A DNA stretch of 64,000 bases from Symbiodinium kawagutii. Lineage: Eukaryota; Sar; Dinophyceae; Suessiales; Symbiodiniaceae. Numbering within the stretch: position 1 is the stretch's first letter; the number at the start of each line of letters is the position of its first letter. Positions 44,001-52,800 of this stretch are shown piece by piece. Under the pieces are notes generated by a model that saw only the letters and a list, made by a program, of their open reading frames with translations, was not told where the DNA came from and ran no database searches. Position numbers and translations under genes: made by a program. The DNA lies in NCBI GenBank assembly GCA_009767595.1, contig VSDK01026443.1, forward strand, positions 112,326 through 176,325, in the 5' to 3' direction.

Positions 44001-46615
44001 TGCGCGCAGAAGCGTTTTCCCCAGGTGTGGAGAAATGTTGCGGAGACACCTGTGGAGTGCTTCCCACTGGCCGCGTGCGATGCGCAGAGTCTGGCGGCGA
44101 GCTGAGCATGATGATTGTTCCGCTAGAGGGACGGGGTGGTAGCAGTGGTTATGCTCTGGGAAATCTGGAAGTTAAGACATCACCACTCTTGAGAGATAAA
44201 CTGCCTATAACCGGTGGATTTTCCACACAACCAGCTCAATTTACCATATAGTAGGTGATGGTTGGTGATGCCTGAGCAAGATTCCTTGGATGATCCAAGC
44301 AGAGTAGGGCTGGGGGGACACTCCACCTCCCGTTTCGCACGGCACCGTTCCGACGGCTGGCACTGCGCCACGAGGCACTGGACGACTTGATCGTTTTTGA
44401 GATCAGATACGCTGACCGCGTAGGTGCCGACCAAGTCTTTGCTGGTGGGTTTTTGTTTGTTGTTCTTGATGGGTGGCTGAAATTTCCACTACGTTTGGTG
44501 TTTAGCCGCCTTTTTTGGGGATATGATTGATATACCTTATAGCCACAAAAGTGAGACTTCTAGCAAGGGATCTAAAAGCCATCCTTTTGGGGCTGGAATA
44601 TCAAGATTTGTTCTCCCAAGCGGTGTGCAGCCCAGAGCCTGGCGACATGTCAGCAGCAGCAAGCCCAGAGGGTGAAATACCAAGGTAACTGGTAGCAATT
44701 CGTAACGATGACTTTCATGCAAGATAACAATTCACCAAACACCTTTGCATCAACAATCAGTAGATTATTCACCAGCTCATCACACTGGGGTTCTCAAGGC
44801 CGCCGCACGTGCCTGGCAGGTGAGAACTACTTCGCGAGATACTCCGACGCTCAGCGCTGGTTCTACTTTCCGAGGCGTGGAGAGATGGGCTGTCGGAGCG
44901 CCAGGGGCTGCTCTGCACCATTCCGCGGCAGGATGCCATGATCCCAAGCGTTGGGGGTGAGACTGGACGAATGACTGTAAGACCTGATGAATTTTGAGAA
45001 TTCTGACGACTGGTGCGAACATGCTTGTTGACCAACAGTCAACATGAGATTCCATAAGTTCGGTCAATCGAATAGGGAAACTCACCGCCTGAAGAAACCA
45101 GACGTGCCCAGTACAACAGCCTGGCTCCTCGGGGGACCGGGCAAGTGATTGCGCACCCTGAAACTGTGTGCAAACTGTGAAAGCCCTGGAAGGAGGGTTC
45201 TGCAAGCTGAGGTTCCGTAAGTGCTACAATGATGGGAATGGAACACAAGAAATGCAGTTCTGGCAACCAATCCTTGGTTTCAGGTATTTTAAGATAGCTG
45301 ATTATCATTCAGGGAAAAACCTTCATCGTTGTTTGTAGTTTGTAGTATGTAGAAGTAGAACTTTGATTCTAGTTGACTGGTACAGAGATGTTCATCAAGA
45401 GGACCAGTCATTGGCCCACTCTCCTGTGTCCAACATAGCGGGATGAGGTTTCCACGGGTTGTACCTGTGGATCACTACAGGCGGTCCCAGGTTTTATGAA
45501 AGTTGTTGCAGTTTGTTGCGTCCCAGCCTGTGTATCTCCCATGTTGGCTGAGCTGCAGGGTGGGTTGTGGAGTTGATAGGACTCGACCCCAACAAGGGAC
45601 ATCAAGGGACGGTGATCCACGATCCCCACCGTTGCAAGGGACGGTGTGCACCGCTGCCAGGATGGAGAAAGACGAAGTGATGCTGCTCAAGTGCTGGGAT
45701 TCTCGAGGCGCGTTTAGATGCGTTGAGCTTCAAGCTTCATCCACCCAACCGTTGTCACTCAACCAACCGTTGCAGTGACCTGGCAGCCAAACTGGTCCCC
45801 TGAAACTGGTCGAAGAGAAAGGTGCGTCCCTGACCCTTCACTTTTGCCGATTCCCGATGGTACGAGGAGGGTCATAACTTGGGGTGCTAGGAGCCATTGC
45901 AGTATGTGGCCCTGAAGAGTGTTACCCATCTCCGATCCGGAAACTATAAGGGTTTAAGGGAACCAGCGTTTATTCGGTTCTGCGCAGCAGATTTTCGCTC
46001 AGCATCTGAGAACACTGGTAGACCTCCCACTTGCCCCGGTCGCTGGTGCGAGGTAAAGACTTTGTCCAGTACAGCACCAGCACAGATGGGCCAAAGGTGC
46101 CAGCGACTTTTAGTTTACATGGATCCTTTGAAGATTTAGCCAGGGGCCCCAGACGCAAGTGGCCGACCCAGCTGGTGATCCCCAATGGATTGGGATGCAC
46201 TGGTTAGAAGCTAACTGAGGGGTACCCCTGTGCCACAACTCAATCACGCCAGGGTGTGTCACTGTGTTTGGAAGAACCCGAATGTGTATCTTAGGGAACG
46301 ACAATCGACTGAGACAACCATGGGTTGGTGCTCCATTTTCTAAGCTCAATAATGGGTTGATAATCGGAAGGCTAACAATGGTTTCCGATTTATCAGGGGT
46401 TAATAAGAGGGAGTAATCTGGTGGCTTCATCATTAACCAGCACCATTAATTAACCACCATCACTAACCATCATCCTTAACCACCATTGACCATCATTAAC
46501 CATGACCCTGATCCCCATCATGATGGGAGTCAATCAGCCATCGATCAGCCTCGCCACCGAGGGCAGTCCGCCACATGCCACAGACAGGGAGAGCATCGAG
46601 GTACCCTTCGGGTGA
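32339..46615 (+). CDS. Spliced gene: AsaB/CmcJ-like 2OG-Fe(II) oxygenase
   Basis: Thirteen core exons from 36136 to 46615 join in phase (one junction, 37634 to 41156, is unresolved). They rebuild a hydroxylase/desaturase of the AsaB-like type, which includes fungal GA4 desaturase and bacterial CmcJ. In order: TLDDNGFCLLPH, HVDYFDNQQVINSYY, TGATKVVAFDHN, GVHN|DYTLTSAAQRIR (the H-x-D metal pair), RWVFIN|VWRN, PLAACDAQSLA, DRVG|ENYFARY, QRWFYFPR|MEKDE, KCWDSR, a histidine in LTLHFC (candidate distal ligand) and the terminal RESIEV. Family enzymes use Fe(II), 2-oxoglutarate and O2 on small molecules; the substrate here is unknown. A candidate first exon at 32339 resembles a mitochondrial presequence. 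Exons between 32.4 and 36.1 kb are unresolved. Most donors are GC. Confidence in the core is high; the N-terminus is weak. Confidence 0.85.
34969..35004. repeat. (CGT)n microsatellite
   Basis: About eleven CGT/TCG units. The poly-Arg frame across it is a repeat translation. Confidence 0.9.
36136..36234 (+). CDS. Oxygenase gene, exon (TLDDNGFCLLPH)
   Basis: Acceptor GCGACAG|GTG and donor GTGGAG|GTGCTG, 99 nt, phase 0 to 0. VDINSGRDRTLTLDDNGF followed by CLLPH matches the N-terminal signature of the family (R-x-x-x-x-L-D-x-x-G-F). Confidence 0.85.
36513..36578 (+). CDS. Oxygenase gene, exon (DYFDNQQVINSYYAE)
   Basis: Acceptor CGCATGAG|GCA and GC donor TGCGAG|GCGCCG, 66 nt. It encodes AWKHVDYFDNQQVINSYY then AECE, the conserved D-F/Y-x-D...V...Y-Y-x-E segment. 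Confidence 0.88.
37557..37634 (+). CDS. Oxygenase gene, exon (TGATKVVAFDHNLR)
   Basis: Acceptor GGTGAG|GCC. It encodes ALVKDATGATKVVAFDHN and then LRAKQRKE. The 3' end is uncertain: a GT donor at 37635 gives phase 0, but the next recognised exon needs phase 1, so an earlier GC donor inside CTCCGCGCG or a missed exon is possible. Confidence 0.85.
38054..38550. repeat. (AAGT)n tetranucleotide array
   Basis: About 120 degenerate AAGT/TAAG units with CAGT, AATT and GAAAG variants. It lies in the oxygenase intron between 37634 and 41156. Confidence 0.95.
40420..40537. mobile_element. Family B MITE-like element
   Basis: TATGGTTATGGGGTCAGTAT at the left and GGGTTTTGACCCACTGCC at the right. In an oxygenase intron, reverse orientation relative to 24543. 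Confidence 0.6.
41156..41211 (+). CDS. Oxygenase gene, exon ending VHN
   Basis: Acceptor GCTGAG|GCC and donor CACAAT|GTCGCC, 56 nt. LRGGSAVQEPLVTYGVHN carries the first iron-ligand histidine of H-x-D; the aspartate opens the next exon. The other frames of this island are also open but do not join. Confidence 0.8.
41407..41444 (+). CDS. Oxygenase gene, exon (DYTLTSAAQRIR)
   Basis: Acceptor TACCGAG|GAT and GC donor CGCCA|GCCCGG, 38 nt. It supplies the aspartate of the metal site and joins as RIRQ|LAQPA. The preceding intron is only 195 nt. Confidence 0.85.
41505..41582. repeat. GGGTTCACCAGGGTCACC short tandem repeat
   Basis: Degenerate 9-12-bp units of AGGGTTCACC and GAGGGTCACC, just after the 41407 exon. 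Confidence 0.8.
42423..42495 (+). CDS. Oxygenase gene, exon (SAPSLLDPEE)
   Basis: Acceptor GTTTCAG|GCT and donor GAAGAA|GTGGCA, 73 nt. LAQPASQNDTRRDGSAPS continues into LLDPEE, the variable linker before the NVWR segment. Two other frames are open, but only this one joins both sides. Confidence 0.75.
42997..43032 (+). CDS. Oxygenase gene, exon (RWVFIN)
   Basis: Acceptor CTCCCAG|GAA and GC donor ATCAAC|GCGCGG, 36 nt. ESLLKKRWVFIN joins the next exon to restore the conserved F-I-N-V-W-R-N. Confidence 0.85.
44025..44096 (+). CDS. Oxygenase gene, exon (VWRN...PLAACDAQSLA)
   Basis: Acceptor TTCCCCAG|GTG and GC donor CTGGCG|GCGAGC, 72 nt. VWRNVAETPVECFPLAAC then DAQSLA is one of the most conserved blocks of the family. 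Confidence 0.9.
44375..44423 (+). CDS. Oxygenase gene, exon (DDLIVFEIRYADRV)
   Basis: Acceptor CCACGAG|GCA and donor GTAG|GTGCCG, 49 nt. ALDDLIVFEIRYADRV fits the D-D-L...Y-x-D-R-x-G-E block, completed at the junction. An antisense frame here is also open but joins nothing. Confidence 0.85.
44820..44874 (+). CDS. Oxygenase gene, exon (QRWFYFPR)
   Basis: Acceptor CTGGCAG|GTG and GC donor CCGAG|GCGTGG, 55 nt. ENYFARYSDAQRWFYFP carries the signature R-W-x-Y-F-P. Confidence 0.9.
45661..45707 (+). CDS. Oxygenase gene, exon (MEKDEVMLLKCWDSR)
   Basis: Acceptor GCTGCCAG|GAT and GC donor CGAG|GCGCGT, 47 nt. MEKDEVMLLKCWDSR matches the M-x-x-D-E-x-x-x-x-K-x-x-D-S block. Confidence 0.88.
45822..45859 (+). 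CDS. Oxygenase gene, probable exon with distal His
   Basis: Acceptor GAGAAAG|GTG and donor CGATG|GTACGA, 38 nt, phase-compatible on both sides. GASLTLHFCRFPM gives a histidine at about the right distance after the D-S motif, although the usual H-T-A-F sequence is altered. An alternative at about 45970 (RFCAADFRSA) lacks the histidine. Confidence 0.55.
46538..46615 (+). CDS. Oxygenase gene, terminal exon (RESIEV)
   Basis: Acceptor CAATCAG|CCA, phase 0, ending in TGA at 46613-46615. PPHATDRESIEVPFG matches the C-terminal P-R-E-S-I-E-V that closes family members. Confidence 0.8.
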   Translation, partial: PSISLATEGSPPHATDRESIEVPFG

Positions 46616-48465
46616 TCCAGCCTGAAGTTGGCAACAGATGGGCTTCAATCAGTTGGTAACCATAAGGATCCATCAGGTAACCAGGGTGGATCATGGTCGA
46701 TGATGGTTGATGATTAGGATGATTGATACAGTACAGTAGTGGGTCATAGTTCTTGATCATGCTGAAATGGTTAAGTAGTGATTTGCATGAGCTCAACGGA
46801 TGTGTAGACATCATAGCCATCAACATCGAGCCTCAATGCCAAATATGTATATAGACCCTTCTGGTAGCAACTGGCAGCAAACATCTTCAAGATCTCTGCC
46901 ATTCGTGAGGGTCAGTGAGTAAAGGGCAACTTCCAGCCGCAGCCAAGCAGAGAACTTAAAGCGGCTGGGCGACGCAGCAGGACAAAGCGCATGACTGAGC
47001 CATTTTTTGAGTAGGGCTTTCGTGCTGGTCTGCCTAGGTGCCCTTGGCATTATTTGGAAAACCTTTTAGATTTCAGACCTGTTTGGACACTCCTCTGACT
47101 CGCAGTTATCGAGTTCAGGGTCCACAACCTGTATTCATAGCGAATTTCTGTGGCCGTTATCAACCGTCATCAGCCATTTCTGTGGCCATTATTCACCATC
47201 ACCACGACCAACCGCTCCAGGTCAGATTGGTGGCCTTCTACAGCTGAGATGTGGCACCTGTGAACTTCCATGAACTTCCGTGGCTCAACCATTTGGGGCT
47301 ACCATGGGCTACCTATGTTCCATGGTTTACAACCATTTGGGGATGTCAAAGATGGGAGGGTTGATGAACTGTGTGGGATCCGCCCGATGAATTCTGTGAG
47401 ACAGCCGGTGGAGTGCACATTCGTCTGCTGACAAAGCACAGCGATGTAGACAACACATAGTTGCCTTCACCGAGAGCTTCATCCGCAAAGCTTGTGATGT
47501 GGCTAGGCCTATCTTTGTAACGCGCCGTGCTCATTGTACAGTATGGGCGCACTGGTCAATGCGGCACTGCCCAAACCTTGGATTGTTCCGCGGTAGAACT
47601 GGGTGGTTCACATTTGATCTTTCCTGTCAGCTTCGGCGGGGACCGACTCTGTGCCGTTTGCGGCTTCCTTTTGGTAGCTTGCTTTGGTGAATTGCTGACT
47701 CACACATGTCGGTCGGTTAGCTTTTCAGTGCGGCCCCTTGGCCTGCGCGCTGGGAAAAAAAGGGTAGAAGAGGGTGGGACATGAGAATCACTGAGTCTTG
47801 AAGGAGCTGCCGAACTGCTTGGGGTCTGACACAACGCTCCCATTCTTCGCTGGACCTTGGCTCGGCAGAATTTGGAAGCGATGACCAAAGAAACAACGCC
47901 ATGGGGCGGTGACAATGTTTTGGTCAGCTGACGACCCTACCATGAAACAACAATACCAACAAGCCTGGGAACTTTGGACCAAAGATTTCGGCAGCTCAAC
48001 TGCCAACGGGGGATGTTTTTTTGCAGAAAAGAGGCAGTTGGGTAATGACGGGATGTACCAAGTTGATCCAAATTGGGGATTGCAAATTGGCATGTTTCAT
48101 TGCCAGAGATATTCGAGATGACTGGAGGGAAGGACTTGACTCTCTTCTGGCTTTTACTTTTGACATCAAATTACTCTTTGGCACGGGCAGAATATGACTG
48201 GCAATCATGGAGAGCAGCTGGAGGATTTTTTCACAATCTGACGCAAGCTTCGGGGATTTGGCGGGTCCTCCCATTGATCAAAATCCTCCAAGTGGTGTGG
48301 GTGGAGGAGTTCAACCATGAACCATAAATGGTGATTTCGAAAAATAGGGGTACAGTACTCCCAATCATCCAATATGAATGAACCATTTCTAGGAATAAGC
48401 CAACCATTTTCGCGGTTCCCCATTTTAAGAACCCCCCAAGTCATCAACAGAACAAGCATTACCAG

Positions 48466-48522
48466 ATGCCCACCTTAGCTGCGATGCGCCTGGCAAAGAT
48501 GACCGTTGAAAAGGGTTTCCAG
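48466..48522 (+). CDS. Possible first exon (MPTLAAMRLAKMTVEKGFQ)
   Basis: ATG directly after ACCAG and a consensus-like donor TTCCAG|GTGGGT, 57 nt. Position suggests the 5' end of the KCTD-like gene, but it does not join in phase to the candidate exon at 49791 without another piece. Confidence 0.3.
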
Positions 48523-49126
48523 GTGGGTGTGCGCGCGAAGGGTGGGAATGCACCACCACTATGCTGATTAACAACAGTTAATTAACACGGTTAACGATGA
48601 TGATGGTTAATCAACATGGTTATCCTCATTGTTAATCATCAGTGAAACCATGATGATGGTTAATCAACATGGTTAACAATGATGACTAACAATGATGATG
48701 GTGTGGTTACCAATGACTAACCACATTAACAGTGTTTAAGATAGTTAGCAACGATGATTATCAACGGTTATATAACACCGGTAAATAGTTGTTGGTAGTT
48801 GTTAACAATGGAGAATGACTCTTAGCCGAGATGATACGTGGTATGGCCTGGTAGGGATTTCAAACTCACTGAACCTGTTAACATGAGATCACCTAGGTTT
48901 ACAACACTCCAACAAATCCGGGAACGGTCGTGAAATTGTGGTAACGATGGACACCCAAACATGTTTGGAGACCCCAAACTCAGGCTGTTAAAACGCACAC
49001 CAAGCATATGTGGCTCCACAAAAATGTCAGTGCTTGCCCAGAAAGTTCATTGACAAGAAATGTTTCACGGCTCTTGTGATTATATAGATTTTACCAAAAA
49101 CAGGCACTGCATACTTGACAGTAAAT

Positions 49127-49249
49127 GGCTATGGGTCAGTTCACCCTCTACCCCTGGTTCCCCATCATTAATCATTATTTTAGCTATGAACTTAATTTGT
49201 TGGTGATTATCTCCCATGAAAGTTGGTTGATTAATATTGACCGATAGCC
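49127..49249. mobile_element. Family B MITE-like element
   Basis: GGCTATGGGTCAGTTCACCC at the left, TTAATATTGACCGATAGCC at the right. Forward orientation. Confidence 0.65.
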
Positions 49250-49374
49250 AAATAATAAGCATCCAGGCAGTTCTTTTCCTCCGGTTCCTCCGCTAGGATC
49301 CCTCCTACATACTTATATACTTGCGCTGATTCAGAGCTCTCAAGTTTCCTCACTGGCTGATGTTTGAATGGGAC

Positions 49375-49480
49375 TGGTTGGTGGTTGGTGGTTTGATTCA
49401 CATTTTTTATTTTCCCTAGTGATTATTAACAAATGGTTGGTTGACTTATCTTTTTCAAAGGGGTTGAAACCACCAACCAT
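49375..49480. mobile_element. Family C inverted-repeat element
   Basis: Left end TTGGTGGTTGGTGGTTTGAT; right end GGTTGAAACCACCAACCAT. Shares TTTTTTATTTTCCCTAGTGA with the 28961 copy. Confidence 0.65.
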
Positions 49481-49790
49481 GGATATTTGTTGACCATGGT
49501 TCATAACTGGTATGGATGATATATGTGGTTGGTATCAATTCGTAACCCTCATGATCAGTACCATTGTCAAGCATCACTACCAACTAAACTCTTGATATTG
49601 GTTCATGCTTAGTAGAGGTGTGATGGCTGATATATGAATGATTCACTCTCAACATGGTACATGCATGATATACTAATACTTGTATGTATTTTTACCATCA
49701 CTACTGTTGATAAACCATCACTAGCCACACCAAGGCTCCAACGATGGTTGATAAATGGCTTCGTTTTGATGGCTTCCAGTCCCCGCAGAG

Positions 49791-49880
49791 GCAGAGCAAC
49801 GAGGATGACTTCTCTGGAAGCAGATGCGCTGGGCTCGGCACTGTCCCTGGGGATTGGAGTGTCTGCCCATCTGCGGCTGG
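49791..49880 (+). CDS. KCTD-like gene, candidate exon
   Basis: Acceptor GCAGAG|GCA and donor CTGG|GTATCT, 90 nt. It ends in phase 1, as the 50563 exon needs. The phase 1 reading includes TSLEADALGSALSLGIGVSA. No domain was recognised in it. Confidence 0.4.
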
Positions 49881-52800
49881 GTATCTGTCTATTTCAAATA
49901 TCTAAGCCTACATGTCTACACAGACATATAATAGACATATGTATGATATGATATATATGTATAATACATATGTATTTGTGCCTACATATATAGATGTATC
50001 CATACATATATATATATATATTTCACAATATATATATATATATATATATATATTTCACAATATATATATATATATACGGATATTTATCCTTTGAGACAAA
50101 AGCGATTTAGAGCTACTGTACCAGGAAGGTAGCAGCCAGAATGGCAAGCCACCAACGTTCACTTTGAAGGGAGACCCACAAGTTAAGTGTGTCACCATGG
50201 CAGATCAGAATTTCAGCCCCGGATTAGGTACCATGGAGTATTTTGGGGGGTTCTTGAAATGCTGGGAACCCCCAAAATGGTTGGTTTATTACTATACTAT
50301 ATATGGTCAAGAAAGGATGATTTGGGTTCCTCCTATTTTGACAAGCCACCATTTTCAAACATTTTAGAATCGTCATAGAACAGTGGCACCTGGCAAGGGT
50401 GACAAACGCAGCTTCTGTTTCAAGAGGGTCATACTGATACGCCTGCGTTGATGCCAACAGAAAGATGACACTTGCTGATGGTTGCCCTGCTGACAGTGGT
50501 GGGTTTTTGCTGCCCTTGGACGACGCCAGACACTCATCAGGTGCTTGCAGAATTTCCTGCAGTTGTTCACTTGAACGTGGTGGGGCACCCAGTTCCCGTG
50601 CAGCTGCGCTTATCACTCCATCAGTCCAACCAGTCGCCACCCAAGTGTGGTTGATCACCACGAACCATTTGGCAGCCACATCCTTTCGGACTTCTAACCC
50701 ATGTACTATATATAGGATATATAGGTGTTTCTCACAATGGGGTATCCCCAAGTCATCCTTTCTTGACCATTCATAGTAGTAAACTAGTAAACCATTTATT
50801 CTTGGGGTTCTCCCCATTTTAAGAAACCCTGGCATTCCAAGCCACATTTCTCACCAACGATTCACAACCCGGTAACCTGCGGCGCCGGGCCCGAACCCCC
50901 TCCCCGGTGTGGTGCCGTGGCAAGGGAGGACGACGCCTCACCAGCACCTTGGCCACTTTGAGATCGGACCCAGATTCCATGTCCGAGTCTCAGATCTGTT
51001 GACCATCCCTGTGATGATCTGGGTGTTTCTCAAGGCATGTGCGGCATATGACTTGTAGCCATTAATGATGGTTTATAATAGGTTTCACCAAGAAATCTAG
51101 GGGATATACCAACCATTATGATGGTTTCTGAAGCCAGTTTGGCAAGCCGTAAAAATGGTTGGTTTACTACTCTAATTGGAAAAATTGGATGATTTGGGGT
51201 AAGAATCTACCCTATGATGGGTAGATGTGGTGCCGTTGAAGGTCCCCCTTACCTAGAAGAGGTGGCTAGGGAAAGCTCTGATTTGGGTACCAAACAATGG
51301 CTGAAAACCAAGCAGCTGCAGCTGATCGTTGGCGGCTGGGAGGGGTCAGCCGAGGGATCCCTGAATCTTAGCTCCCAGGTACCATCCAGGTGTCGCTGGA
51401 TGATCTCCAGATTCGCAGCTCTTCCTTCAATGGACACAGAACCGCTAGCCCCACACCAAGCAGTTGATGCGGATCCACGTGGTGAAGCCAATTGCTGATG
51501 ATAGATCCAGCGAACCTTGAGCATGGCGGTGATCTACCATCAAAAGCATGGTTTTATATGGGATCTTGCTTTAATAATTGAAGATAAGAACCAACAACCG
51601 CTTTTCAACATGGGATTATTGACCAAAGTTGGGGATTGATCAGCCTTTAAACCCTGGAATTCAATCGTAGCCGAGCCCTTATCAGTGCGCCTGAGGTTGG
51701 GCCTGATGTTTAGCGGGAAGCACCCCGTTGGCGCCTCAGTTCACAGCGGCCTCAGCTAGTGATGGGACCCCTAAGGATCCCCAAATGGTCATTTCAATGC
51801 GGAAACCATCCAGCTAGGGGGGCACATCCCTCATGGGCAAATCCATTTGGTGATATCTAATGGTTTCGAACATGTTTCAACCTGGGATGTCTCAATCTTT
51901 CCGGTTTCGGGATGATGGAACCCACTAATTCGATTCTGTTTGCAAAGCACCAGGATAAAGCAAACACTATGCGGTGTGGAGTGACTCCATGGATGTCTCT
52001 GGATGAAATAGTAGCATGAGGAAGAATCGATTCTATCTTCCCTATGAGTCATACTATGAGATACTTTGGTAGATTCGATGTTGAAAGGGAGATCAACTGC
52101 TTGGATCACAAAGACAAAGCCCAAAATCAAAATCTCAGGATGTTTGAGGGTCCTTGGAGACGCGGCAGCCAGTTGGAAGGTGCTGAAAGACGCAGATGGC
52201 TGCTACTTCATCGATCGCGATGGGAGGCTCCGAAAGGCTACCGTTCATCTAAGGTCCGTGGCTATCAAGAATGGATATCAATTCTCAACTATCAAGATAT
52301 CAACAGCCACACGTATTTTGAGCAACAATACCATCCCCACAAGTATGATGCTAAATAGCTTTGTCATCCACACGCCATAGACATCCATAGACATTCATTC
52401 CCTCAATTTACTTGAGCTCCAAATAACAATGAACTGAGATGGTGAGAGCCTAAGCTCGGGCTTGCAAAGTACTTTGGATCTGGTGCTGTATGATTTCCAG
52501 CGGTGAGATGCTTGAGCTAGCAACTTCATCTCTCCCTTTGTGACAGATCTAGCTAGTTTGTGAACTTGCTGGCCAACATGTCTCATGGGATCACCGCTCT
52601 CTAGATGCGTGATTTAAATCCATGATTTGTGGAGCGGACCAAACAAAGCATGCAACGCAAACCAGTATTCAACAATTGTTCTTGCACGTTTCTTTGATAA
52701 GTCCGATGCCGACTAGTCAAAGTTCATCCGCGCCAAGAATCAAGACGCGTATGAATGTGTAAGGATCCTGGAGGGTCCACTCAAAAAAAGAACTTGCAAA

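Larger units (their letters stand above)
46616..49790. other. Spacer between oxygenase and KCTD-like genes
   Basis: Contains TTAACCATCATT-type degenerate repeats (48560-48800), a weak family A copy near 48333-48435, a family B copy at 49127 and a family C copy at 49375. A possible start exon lies at 48466-48522. Nothing else was recognised. Confidence 0.5.

Noticed and set aside
44180..44434. Minus-strand frame (VGTYAVSVSDLKNDQVVQCL) with acceptable splice ends
   Set aside because: The plus-strand exon DDLIVFEIRYADRV joins both neighbours and matches the oxygenase family.
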